DNA of 64,000 bases from NCBI GenBank assembly GCA_022844125.1, contig JALHMI010000008.1, forward strand, positions 124,001 through 188,000. The letters are read 5' to 3'. Below, one piece after another: positions 22,189 through 30,236 of this stretch (position 1 is its first letter; each line of letters opens with the position of its first letter). The position numbers and the translations under genes are program-made. The DNA is from Pirellulales bacterium. Lineage in GTDB: Bacteria; Planctomycetota; Planctomycetia; Pirellulales; PALSA-1355. The notes under the pieces are model-generated. The model saw only the letters and a program-made list of their open reading frames with translations, was not told where the DNA came from and did not search any database.

Positions 22189-22381
22189 GCGTTGGTAGGT
22201 CTTCTGACTCGCGAGCTCGGAGCGGCTGGCCTTCTCGTCGCTCCCGACCTATTGGCCGGGCAACAATGGCGATGAATCAGCTGTCCTTACGCACTCGCTT
22301 ACAGCGGCGGGGCCGTCCCGGAGTTGCACCGGAGTTCCCTGTTTTGTCGGCGTTTCAGGGCGAAACACCGACCACCAACGC
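22189..22381 (-). ncRNA. Cobalamin (adenosylcobalamin) riboswitch
   Basis: Read on the minus strand. P1 pairs GCGTTGG(T) at 22372-22381 with ACCAACGC at 22189-22197. The core GGGAACTCCGGTGCAACTCC and ACGGCCCCGCCGCTGTAA match the conserved GGGAA..GGTG.GA.TCC and GC.GCCCCCGCAACTGTAA segments, and the B12 box is GCGAGTCAGAAGACCTACC (22195-22213). These landmarks occur in the right order and spacing for RF00174. The expression platform is not obvious: a CCTTCG/CGAAGG hairpin lies just downstream, so control may be transcriptional or translational. It is followed by the DUF1559 and PEP-CTERM genes. Confidence 0.93.
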
Positions 22382-22498
22382 ACGCTAGGCGGGTCAATCT
22401 AGCAGCGACTCGAAGCGTTGTCAAATTGCAATGTGCGCAGGTTGCGAAGGAAGTACGACTGTCGATTACTGGGCTACCTGGCGGCTACCGCAATTCGC

Positions 22499-22657
22499 TC
22501 ACCGCGATCCCTTGCGAACCCACTTGCTCTGGGTGTAGTCGTCCGAGCTGCCTTGCAAATCGACGTACGGCTCCTTCGGCGGCTCCCAGTCGGGTAGCGC
22601 GCAGCCAGCCGAGGCAATGAGCGAGAAGAGCACGGCGGCGAGCGCGAGAGTTCGCAT
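22499..22657 (-). CDS. Small putative lipoprotein
   Basis: 52 residues from ATG 22657: a hydrophobic leader MRTLALAAVLFSLIASAGC with a Cys at position 19 that could be lipidated (the lipobox SAGC is imperfect, lacking Leu at -3), then a short charged tail with PPKEPYVDL. It lies 75 bp after the M56 receptor gene on the same strand, and just upstream of the riboswitch. Short, but length, leader and position support it. Unknown function. Confidence 0.68.
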   Translation of the reverse strand: MRTLALAAVLFSLIASAGCALPDWEPPKEPYVDLQGSSDDYTQSKWVRKGSR

Positions 22658-22731
22658 ATCGCTTGGATCGGCAAGCAGTCCGCCCCGGCTCTGGTAATCT
22701 CGCCGTGCTAGCTGAGCTTCGCGGGCATTTT

Positions 22732-25700
22732 CTAACGCTTCGGTGGCGGTTCGACGATCCTGCGGTCGTTCCAGTTGTCCAGCCGACGTGCCGGCTGGCT
22801 GTCGATCAAGAGGTTCTCGAGCGTCATGATCGGCGTGCGCTCGGGGGCCTGGGGATCGCGCGCCCGATGAAACATCCAGAGGTTCGGTTCATACACCAGG
22901 AACTCCCACTCGAAGTTCATCCGGGTGTCTCTCCAGATCCATTCGTCGGAACTGGAGATCCTGATTCGCAGCGGCACGTACTGGCCCGACGAGACTTCGC
23001 GGTAGTCGTCGAATCGCTCGACCAGCATGTCCCCCTGTAACTCAAGAGGTACGTTGCGAGCGGTGTCGATCACCAGTATGCCTTCGCGCGAGTAGGACTG
23101 GATCGAGCCGCGCCAATGGTCGTCCACGCCATTGCCGACCATGATCCGAACCGGCTTTTCAAAGGTGTACGCCAGTACGGCCTTATCCGGCGTCACTTCG
23201 AGGGCGCGGTACACGACATTTTTGTGCTCGCCAAGTTTCATCAGCGGCGAGGCGTACGTTACTCCATGCCGGGCAAGCAGGTTTGTGGCATCTGGAGCAG
23301 GCAGCTCGAACGACATCCGCCGGTTTTTGCCAATCTCGTCGAACTTGATTTCGAAGCTGTAGCGCAGATCTTTAGGCGGCGGCTCAAGCCACAATTGATT
23401 GGCTGCCAGCAGTTTGTCGACGATCTCCTGGCAAGCCGTTTGCAATTCGGCGGGAAGCGGATCGCGGAGCAGCGGATCGTCTCCGACCACTTCGGCGGTG
23501 ACATCTTCTCCAGCGCCGTCCAGCACTTGCAGGATCGCCAGTCGCGTGCTGGGTGTGGGGTCTGCCCGCTCGCTTTCGCTTTGAACACGCATCCGGTAGT
23601 TACCAGGTGTTGCGAACCGGAACGGGCGCGAACGGGCCAGAAACACACCGTTGCCGATGCGCGCCCAGACGTACGAATCCTGAGGCGAGATGCCCTCCAC
23701 TGCCAGCTCGCCTGCGGGCGAAGTCTTGCCGCCGGCAGCGTGCCGCGGGCCACCGGGCAGACGTGCAAGAAGCGACATTGCTTCATCATCAATCGGCTTT
23801 CCCGCAGCATCGACGAACTCTGTCTTCAAGTCGATGCCCGGCAAGAGCGTGAAATCCAGCTCCAGTGTCTGCCCCGGCATCAAGTAGGCGACGTTCTCGC
23901 TGGAGCTCTCGGGTAAGCAATCCTGATTCAGCAGGACCAACTGCTTACGCGTGAGGAGATCGCGATCATAGAAGCCGGGCTTATTGATCTGAATCGTCGC
24001 CGGAAACTCGATGTGGGGAGCGTGCGCATTGCCCGAGCCGAACTGCAGGCGGTATCGGCCGTCCGCATCGCTCGTGACGTGTCCACCCTCTCGCTCATTG
24101 CCATAGACAATCAGCGCCGAGACTTGTGCGCCTTTGATCGGCCGACCGTGGCCGTCGGTAACGCGTCCGCTCGCAAAGTATGGCCATCGCCGCTCCTTGT
24201 CGGCGGGCGCAATCGCTTTGCCCTGCATACGCACGGTAATGGGGGCATTGTCGCCGGCGAAGACGTCCACCAGTTGTTCGCTCTGCTCGTAGTCGAGCTC
24301 ACCCAGCCGTTTGGCCCCGAAGTTCACGGTGAGTCGGTGCCGACCAGGAATCAGACCCTTGATGGTCGCTTCGCTTTCTTCATAGTTGCCACTGATGGTG
24401 TAAGAAGGAAGCTTCGGATCGTCGGCCACCAGGCTCACCGAACAGCCGGGCAGCGGATCGCCCGTGGTCGCGTCAACCGCTCTCACCGTCAGTGTTCCGG
24501 TGGGCCGGACTGGCACATCGACCGCCACGTCCTGCTGGTCATCATCGATCACAATCGGATCGCTCAGTTGATGGCCGTATTTGTCGGACCAACTCAACAT
24601 CGCGCGATAATTGCCAGGAGTCAGCCGCGCGGCGCGACCTTCCACACGAGATTCACTTGTAATAGACCGCCAAGTCATCCCCGTGATTGTGTCCCGCCAG
24701 TCGTCTTGCCGGGCGGGCTCATCTGGTTCGAGTGCGCGATAAAAGATGATATGTCGTCCGTCGGCGGCACTCCCTTTATCGTCGACAAAGCGCACTGTCA
24801 GCGACTTGTTCTCGCTGGCCAATTGCGCAAGTTCTGGGCCCAGCACCAGTGCATCCGCCGTCAGGTCAAGTGTTCCAAGCGACAGTTTGATTCTCGTCAG
24901 CTCGGGAGCGAATTGCTTGTAGCGAGGGTCGAGCGAGAACCACAGGCCGTCGATCTGATTGCGTTTGTTAAAGTGAAATGTGATCGACAGCCGGTGGCGC
25001 CCCCAGGCCGACTGCACTTCGAGCAGCTCTTGCGTGCCGGCGCGCTTGCTGGAGAGGACCAGGCGCGATTCGAGCGGACTGAACTGCCTGGTGAGCGTGA
25101 TTACCAACTCTTTCAAGTTTGCGGCTGAGAATTGCTTCTGGAGCGCGGGCGCGAACAGTTTCTCGGCCTCGTCGAACTGGCCTGCTGCGAGCAAGTCATG
25201 AAACTCCGTCACGAGTTCTTTCTGCTGCTGCGGAAACGCGTCTCGCACAAAGTCGATGTCGTCCTCATCGATCGCCTGCGCCGCGGCAGGCTCGGCCTTG
25301 TCCCTTTCGGCAAACAGGGCATCAACTTCGCTCGCCGCTTCACCGGGTGCCGCGGGCCGTGGTGCGCCTGGCGGCGGGCCGGCTGCCGACTTTCCCCCCG
25401 GCGGACTCACTGACTTGCTCGGAGGCGTGGGCTCTGCTTCCGCACGCACCAGCCGCACGCCAAACGAGATGGCAACGATCGCCAGCAGCGCGATTGTCAT
25501 CGCGCCACGCAACACTCCGCCCATGCGGACGCGTGGTTGTCCCTCGCTTCGCTCAATCGCCGCGAGCCGCCGTTCCAGCTTCGTGGTTCGCACCACGGCC
25601 ATTGCCAGACCGAGTCGTTGCCGGCGCGAGAGCCGCGTGGCCATCTCGAGGAGCGTCTCGACGTAGGCCTCGCGATCGGCCAGGGCATGAATCGCATAAT

Positions 25701-26535
25701 CATCGCAGGCCCGCTCGCGCACCGCGGCGATCCGCCGGCTCGCCAGCCAGATGAGCGGATGAAACCAGTAGAACGCTTGTACGAGCCGCTCGACGAGTTG
25801 CCAGAAGCAATCCGCCCGCTCCACGTGAGCCAGTTCATGCACCAGAATCGCATCGATCAGCGAAGCGTCCCTTTCTTCCGCCAGTTCGCTGGAAATCACT
25901 ACGGCCGGCCGCCACGAGCCCAGTACGATTGGCACGCTCACCGCGTCAGATTTCAAAAGCGCCACCGCGCGCCACGGAGTAATCGTCCGCCGCCAGACCT
26001 CGAACCGCGTCAGCCAGAGAGGCGATGCAACGGGTTGCGCACGCCGGCGTAATCGCCTCACCGCCCACAGGTTCGCAGTAAGTTGCAACAGCAGGACGAT
26101 CAGGCCGCCTGTGTAGAGGACCGCCAGCGACGTGCCCAGATCGACACGCCAGTTGGGCCAGCGCGGTTTGGATTCCACGGGCAGCGGATCGAATGCGGTT
26201 GCGGGACGCGAGGGCACTGGCAGCGCGTGTGGCCCGGCTTCCTGCCGCGGGACCATCGGCGGCGGTGGCACGGCGACAACATTTCCGGCATGATCCACCT
26301 GGACCCACTCGAGATTTCCGGCTGTGCGCACCGGAGGCTGCGCGGCGGGCAGAAGCGGCAGTTCCCACCGCGGCATCCACCAAGCCGCGGCCGGCAGTGC
26401 GATAGCCACCGCGAGCACAGCGTTCCAGAGCGCGCTCGCCGTCAGGGGATGCCGGCGTGCAAGGATCGCGTCCACCGCCAGGGCGACCACGAAGAGAATG
26501 CTCACTCCCAAGAGCCACGTCGCTATGGCGTTCAT
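22732..26535 (-). CDS. Giant BlaR1/MecR1-like M56 peptidase receptor
   Basis: 1267 residues. The N-terminal 380 residues contain membrane helices and the M56 zinc peptidase motif HELAHVERAD (233-242) followed by a second zinc-ligand region (ERACDDYAI). After a final helix near 350-366 comes an external part of about 900 residues: a DUF3887-like segment (FHDLLAAGQFDEAEKLF), two carboxypeptidase-regulatory-like (Ig) folds (GTLTVRAVDATTGDPLPGC and GRVTDGHGRPIKGAQV), and an uncharacterised tail. No penicillin-binding sensor is present, so the signal is not a beta-lactam in any simple way. It is next to the BlaI-type gene, with 74 bp between, so repressor cleavage by this protease is the expected mechanism. 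Confidence 0.88.
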   Translation of the reverse strand: MNAIATWLLGVSILFVVALAVDAILARRHPLTASALWNAVLAVAIALPAAAWWMPRWELPLLPAAQPPVRTAGNLEWVQVDHAGNVVAVPPPPMVPRQEAGPHALPVPSRPATAFDPLPVESKPRWPNWRVDLGTSLAVLYTGGLIVLLLQLTANLWAVRRLRRRAQPVASPLWLTRFEVWRRTITPWRAVALLKSDAVSVPIVLGSWRPAVVISSELAEERDASLIDAILVHELAHVERADCFWQLVERLVQAFYWFHPLIWLASRRIAAVRERACDDYAIHALADREAYVETLLEMATRLSRRQRLGLAMAVVRTTKLERRLAAIERSEGQPRVRMGGVLRGAMTIALLAIVAISFGVRLVRAEAEPTPPSKSVSPPGGKSAAGPPPGAPRPAAPGEAASEVDALFAERDKAEPAAAQAIDEDDIDFVRDAFPQQQKELVTEFHDLLAAGQFDEAEKLFAPALQKQFSAANLKELVITLTRQFSPLESRLVLSSKRAGTQELLEVQSAWGRHRLSITFHFNKRNQIDGLWFSLDPRYKQFAPELTRIKLSLGTLDLTADALVLGPELAQLASENKSLTVRFVDDKGSAADGRHIIFYRALEPDEPARQDDWRDTITGMTWRSITSESRVEGRAARLTPGNYRAMLSWSDKYGHQLSDPIVIDDDQQDVAVDVPVRPTGTLTVRAVDATTGDPLPGCSVSLVADDPKLPSYTISGNYEESEATIKGLIPGRHRLTVNFGAKRLGELDYEQSEQLVDVFAGDNAPITVRMQGKAIAPADKERRWPYFASGRVTDGHGRPIKGAQVSALIVYGNEREGGHVTSDADGRYRLQFGSGNAHAPHIEFPATIQINKPGFYDRDLLTRKQLVLLNQDCLPESSSENVAYLMPGQTLELDFTLLPGIDLKTEFVDAAGKPIDDEAMSLLARLPGGPRHAAGGKTSPAGELAVEGISPQDSYVWARIGNGVFLARSRPFRFATPGNYRMRVQSESERADPTPSTRLAILQVLDGAGEDVTAEVVGDDPLLRDPLPAELQTACQEIVDKLLAANQLWLEPPPKDLRYSFEIKFDEIGKNRRMSFELPAPDATNLLARHGVTYASPLMKLGEHKNVVYRALEVTPDKAVLAYTFEKPVRIMVGNGVDDHWRGSIQSYSREGILVIDTARNVPLELQGDMLVERFDDYREVSSGQYVPLRIRISSSDEWIWRDTRMNFEWEFLVYEPNLWMFHRARDPQAPERTPIMTLENLLIDSQPARRLDNWNDRRIVEPPPKR

Positions 26536-26609
26536 CAGATGAACTCCCGATCAAACTGCAGGATCAATCCAACGTAGTAGCCCCCGACGTCGCTGCGGGG
26601 GCGGCCAGC

Positions 26610-26987
26610 TCACTTTCCCTTCTTCCTTTTCCCGAGATTCTTGCGCAGCCGCTCCAAGAGCTCCGGCGAGAGTTCTTCGTCCTCGACCAGCCGCATCACG
26701 AGGGCTTCGGCCGAGCCGCCAAAGAACCGCTTGAGCAGGCTTTGCGTGGCGCGGCCTTGAACTTTCTCCCGCGGGATGGCGGCTTCGTACATTGCTGGCT
26801 GGCGGCCGCGGATGCGCACGTAGCCCTTCACCTTGAGGACGCGGAGCATCGTCCGCACCGTGGAGTCGTGCGATTCGTCCGACAGTGCCAGTCGCACGGT
26901 CTCGGCCGTCACGGTCCCCTGGCTCCAGAGGATTTCCATGAGCTGCGATTCACGCTCGGTGAGCATTTCCGAAGTCGGCCGGGCCAT
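26610..26987 (-). CDS. BlaI/MecI/CopY family transcriptional repressor
   Basis: 125 residues. The winged-helix domain begins LTERESQLMEILWSQG, followed by VTAETVRLAL and DSTVRTMLRVLKVKGYV, the hallmark of the BlaI family, and a C-terminal dimerisation helix rich in charge. The next gene on the strand encodes an M56 receptor. Two CGTTA-N6-TAACG palindromes lie 29-44 and 83-98 nt upstream of the start and are the likely operators, implying autoregulation and derepression on signal-triggered cleavage. Confidence 0.93.
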   Translation of the reverse strand: MARPTSEMLTERESQLMEILWSQGTVTAETVRLALSDESHDSTVRTMLRVLKVKGYVRIRGRQPAMYEAAIPREKVQGRATQSLLKRFFGGSAEALVMRLVEDEELSPELLERLRKNLGKRKKGK

Positions 26988-27015
26988 GGCGAAAACCTCG
27001 CGGGCGCGTGTAGTT

Positions 27016-27031
27016 CGTTAATTACTTAACG
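27016..27031. promoter_or_regulatory. Proximal operator for the BlaI-type repressor
   Basis: CGTTAATTACTTAACG: perfect CGTTA / TAACG arms with a 6-nt centre, 29-44 nt upstream of the repressor start. A possible promoter on the minus strand (TTGCAA, 17 nt, TACGTT) ends at this element, so binding would block transcription. Matches the distal copy exactly in arm sequence and spacing. Confidence 0.78.
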
Positions 27032-27069
27032 TAACGTAGCGAGTCGTCATGGGCGTTGCAATCGGAATC

Positions 27070-27085
27070 CGTTAAGAATCTAACG
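27070..27085. promoter_or_regulatory. Distal operator for the BlaI-type repressor
   Basis: CGTTAAGAATCTAACG: same CGTTA-N6-TAACG pattern as the proximal copy, 54 bp away, about five helical turns apart. Same-face spacing would allow two repressor dimers to cooperate. Part of the divergent-free upstream region of the repressor gene. Confidence 0.78.
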
Positions 27086-27128
27086 ATTCATCACTGGAGC
27101 AAGAGACCGCGCCTTCGTCGGCAGGCAC

Positions 27129-27326
27129 TCAAGTGCGGCCAGGCCGGTCGGCGCGCGTCGAGAACATCAGCACGATCGCCAGATAGAACACCGCCGTCGT
27201 GAGCCACACTAGCCACGGCTCCGGCAGCACGCGCAGTCCCGCGAGCCAGACGCTCACCAGCACCATGGCGAGCAGCATCCGCCGCACGCTGAAGCGGAAC
27301 TCGTTCGTCGCAAGCTCGTCGCTCAT
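27129..27326 (-). CDS. Small two-helix membrane protein coupled to the SecD-head-like gene
   Basis: 65 residues from ATG 27326, overlapping the upstream stop by the ATGA arrangement. After a charged N-terminus (MSDELATNEFRFSVRRM), two hydrophobic stretches (LLAMVLVSVWLAGLRVL and LVWLTTAVFYLAIVLMF) and a basic tail. No family recognised. The tight coupling to the SecD-head-like protein suggests joint function at the membrane. Confidence 0.75.
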   Translation of the reverse strand: MSDELATNEFRFSVRRMLLAMVLVSVWLAGLRVLPEPWLVWLTTAVFYLAIVLMFSTRADRPGRT

Positions 27327-27793
27327 GGTGCGTTCCTGCCCATGATTCCGTCGGAGATTCGTTCGGCCTCGGCCTGTTCGAAATCGCCGAAGATCTGCGC
27401 CTGTCTGCTGAGCTTGCTTAGGATCACCGGTGCGCACACCACCTTGCCATCAATCAGGAATGCCACCGGGTGGTTCAGGTGCGCGGCGGTGAGCTTTCCA
27501 AACTTCTTGGCCCCAGCGTCCGTGAAGACGATGTCGATCGCCACGTGCCCGCCCTCGGTCTGGCCCGCCATCGCCTGGGCCACATCTGCGTTCGAGAGCT
27601 CGGTCTTCGGGTGCAGGTAGATCACTCGTCGCCTGGGTCCTGGCAATTCGGCTTTTTGCAGGCCGTCGGCGGGCTCCCATTGTGCTCGGCGGATTTCCAA
27701 TAGGAGCACGGGAGTTTCTGCTGCCTGGATGCTGGGCGAGGGCCCCGTCGCGATGATGATCGCCGTTAACATGGCCACGGTAATCGCACGCAT
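27323..27793 (-). CDS. Secreted SecD P1-head-like domain protein
   Basis: 156 residues. Signal peptide (about 1-24), then a domain with VAIDIVFTDAGAKKFGKLTAAHLNHPVAFLIDGKVVCAPVI, which closely follows the SecD P1 head subdomain pattern (L-x-F-x2-x-G-...-R-x-A-I-V-L-D-G-x-V-x-S-A-P-x-I). No membrane segments of SecD follow, so this is a stand-alone exported head domain. Such proteins occur in planctomycetes and other bacteria with unknown function; the SecD-like fold is inferred. It is followed by the small membrane protein through an ATGA overlap. Confidence 0.78.
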   Translation of the reverse strand: MRAITVAMLTAIIIATGPSPSIQAAETPVLLLEIRRAQWEPADGLQKAELPGPRRRVIYLHPKTELSNADVAQAMAGQTEGGHVAIDIVFTDAGAKKFGKLTAAHLNHPVAFLIDGKVVCAPVILSKLSRQAQIFGDFEQAEAERISDGIMGRNAP

Positions 27794-27883
27794 CGTTTAC
27801 ACCCCAAGGAAGTGCTCGCCCCGATCTATTGAAGTTCACCCAACGGCTATGCAAGCATTCGGTCCCACGTCCACGACATCGAC

Positions 27884-27921
27884 AAAAAAAGCGAGCTGGA
27901 CACTTCTGCCCAGCTCGCTTT
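27884..27921 (-). terminator. Rho-independent terminator of rpoD
   Basis: Minus-strand hairpin with 12-bp perfect arms (27910-27921 and 27888-27899, AAAGCGAGCTGG type) and a 10-nt loop, followed on that strand by a run of seven T. It begins 49 bp after the rpoD stop. Confidence 0.95.
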
Positions 27922-27970
27922 GGTTGCGTCTCAAGTTGGAACAAGCTTTTGGCCCGTTCCCAAAGGACCC

Positions 27971-29539
27971 TTAATCCAAAAATCCTGCCAGCTCCTGGCT
28001 GCGGCTCGGCTGCTGCAGCTTGCGAACGGCCTTCGCTTCGATCTGGCGGATACGTTCGCGGGTCACTTTGAAAATGTGGCCCACTTCTTCCAGCGTGTAG
28101 CTGTAACCGTCGCCCAGGCCGTAGCGCAGCTTGATGATCTCGCGTTCGCGATAGCTGAGCGTCTTCAGGACCTTGGCGATCCGCGTGCGGAGCATTTCCT
28201 GCGCGGCGCCAATCGCCGGGTTCTCGGCCCCCGAGTCGGGCAGCAGGTCGCCAAAGTGGCTGTCCTCGCTGTTGCCCACCGGACGGTCGAGGCTGATCGG
28301 ATAGCGGCTCATCGCCAGCACCCGACGCGCTTCGTCTACGGCGGTTCCGGCCCGTTTGGCGGTTTCTTCAATCGTCGGTTCGCGGCCGAGCTCCTGGAGC
28401 AACTGACGCGAAACGTTGCGTACGCGCGACATCGTCTCGACCATGTGCACCGGAATCCGGATCGTGCGGCTCTGGTCGGCCACGGCCCGGGTGATCGCCT
28501 GGCGAATCCACCACGTGGCATAGGTGCAGAACTTGAAGCCGCGGCGATACTCGAACTTGTCAACCGCTCGCATCAGGCCCGCGTTGCCCTCCTGGATCAG
28601 ATCCAGGAAGCTCAAGCCGCGGTTGCGATACTTCTTGGCGATCGACACGACCAGTCGCAGGTTGCCTTCGCTCAGTCCGCGTTTGGCCTGCTGATAGAGC
28701 GAATAGACGACCTTCAGATTCTTCACGCGGTTCCGCAGGCTCGTGGGCGATTCCTGCGTGGCCCGCAGAATGTTGCGGTACTCGATAATGAGGTGCTTGC
28801 GATCGGCGAGCGACCCCTTGGACTTCTTGTGAGCATCGATCTGCGCTTTGAGCATATCGATGCGACGGCTGAAGTCTTCGAGCACGCGAATCATTGGCTC
28901 GATTCGCTGGGTCCGCAGACCGAGTTCTTCGACGAGCTTGACCACCCGGCGGCGGCGGCGTCCCAAACGCTGCCAGGCAGCGCGGCGAGCCGATACTTTG
29001 AGCGACTTGCTCGTGGCGATCTTGTAATCGTCTCGGTTCTGCTTAAGCAGCGTGTCGATGGTGCACAAGTTGTGCGGGAAGCGGCCAAGAATCTGCTCCT
29101 TCTCGAGCCGATCCGTGACCGATACCTGCACCGTGCGATCGAACGGCAACTCGCCGGTGTGCACCCGGCGGAGCACCTTCACGGCAACCTGAATGACGTA
29201 GTCGCATTCCAGCAGTGAGCGGCGGAAGCGAGCCCGGGTCAACTCGATCCGTTTCGCCAGGGCGATTTCTTCCTGCCGCGTGAGCAGTGGAATTTCGCCC
29301 ATCTGAGTCAGATACATGCGCACCGGGTCATCGGACCACGACTCGCCTTCCTCCTCGGCCACGGCCAAGAGGTCTTCCGATTTGGGATCCACGTCGAGAT
29401 CGCCATCGGAATTAATGTCGACGGAGTCCAGATCGTCGTCGATCTCCAGATCGTCGGTCGATTTATCCGCTAAATCGCTGACGTCGTCTGAAGTTTGCGA
29501 CGGATCGTCTTCCAGTTCGTCCAAGATTGCGTCGTACAA
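27971..29539 (-). CDS. rpoD: RNA polymerase primary sigma factor
   Basis: 522 residues from a TTG at 29539, with GGGAG about 8 nt upstream. N-terminal acidic region, then [21 protein letters not shown] (region 1.2), a non-conserved insert, region 2 ([55 protein letters not shown]), region 3 ([11 protein letters not shown]) and region 4 ([17 protein letters not shown]... [16 protein letters not shown]). All features point to the housekeeping sigma70. A strong terminator follows. About 700 bp separate it from the divergent SDR gene. Confidence 0.96.
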   Translation of the reverse strand: MYDAILDELEDDPSQTSDDVSDLADKSTDDLEIDDDLDSVDINSDGDLDVDPKSEDLLAVAEEEGESWSDDPVRMYLTQMGEIPLLTRQEEIALAKRIELTRARFRRSLLECDYVIQVAVKVLRRVHTGELPFDRTVQVSVTDRLEKEQILGRFPHNLCTIDTLLKQNRDDYKIATSKSLKVSARRAAWQRLGRRRRRVVKLVEELGLRTQRIEPMIRVLEDFSRRIDMLKAQIDAHKKSKGSLADRKHLIIEYRNILRATQESPTSLRNRVKNLKVVYSLYQQAKRGLSEGNLRLVVSIAKKYRNRGLSFLDLIQEGNAGLMRAVDKFEYRRGFKFCTYATWWIRQAITRAVADQSRTIRIPVHMVETMSRVRNVSRQLLQELGREPTIEETAKRAGTAVDEARRVLAMSRYPISLDRPVGNSEDSHFGDLLPDSGAENPAIGAAQEMLRTRIAKVLKTLSYREREIIKLRYGLGDGYSYTLEEVGHIFKVTRERIRQIEAKAVRKLQQPSRSQELAGFLD

Positions 29540-30236
29540 GTCGTCACTCCCTACGGTGTAGCTAGGTGATTGCGCGCGCAGACGTTAAGTAACGACGTCC
29601 ACGTGCAAAACGACGGTGGGCCCATAACGTCGCTGAGGCGACCGGCGTGCATTGTGTCAATCATGTGTGGTTGCGCTGAGGTGGCCGTCAGGAGCGCGGA
29701 TTCGCCTGCGGCAGACTCTCGTGGCTCTCGTGTTACAAACACGTTGTTGATTGCTCGAGCACCGGTCTAGCCCCAACATTATCACTAGGATGGAGATGGA
29801 AATCCAACAAATTCTATCACCCACCTTTAATGCTGCCGGGCGGTTCACTCATTTGGCAAAAGATGACGGCAGATGAGGCACATGCACCAGATTATCTATT
29901 TACCGCATCTTAACTTTTCCGCCCTCGGCTCTCCCCCGTCTTTCTCCCTACCGAGCGAAGCGTTAAATTCTAGTTGCCGACGCTCCCCGGTCTAGTCACT
30001 CGCCCGCGCAAACTGCGCTCTGACCTTCAAGGCGCAGCAAGGCGGCTGAGCGGACGTCATTTCCCCCGATTCGGCCGGGCACTTGCGCTCGCTAGCGACT
30101 CCCGCGACTCGTTGCACGAGTCGCCCCATCGCCGGTAGCATGGCCTGTCATTGCGAATCTGCTTCGCGTGATAAGGGCATTGCTGGCCCCGCCCATGCGC
30201 TCTCGCCGACCCTTTCCCAAACGAAGGTGACCCTCA
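29540..30236. other. Long non-coding region between rpoD and the SDR gene
   Basis: 697 bp with no convincing gene; it includes AT-richer stretches around 29780-29950 that probably hold the rpoD promoter (a possible minus-strand -10, GATAAT, lies near 29777-29782). A CGTTA-AG-TAACG palindrome at 29583-29594 lies 44 nt before the rpoD start and shares its arms with the BlaI-type operators. I see no tRNA or known RNA here. Confidence 0.5.
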
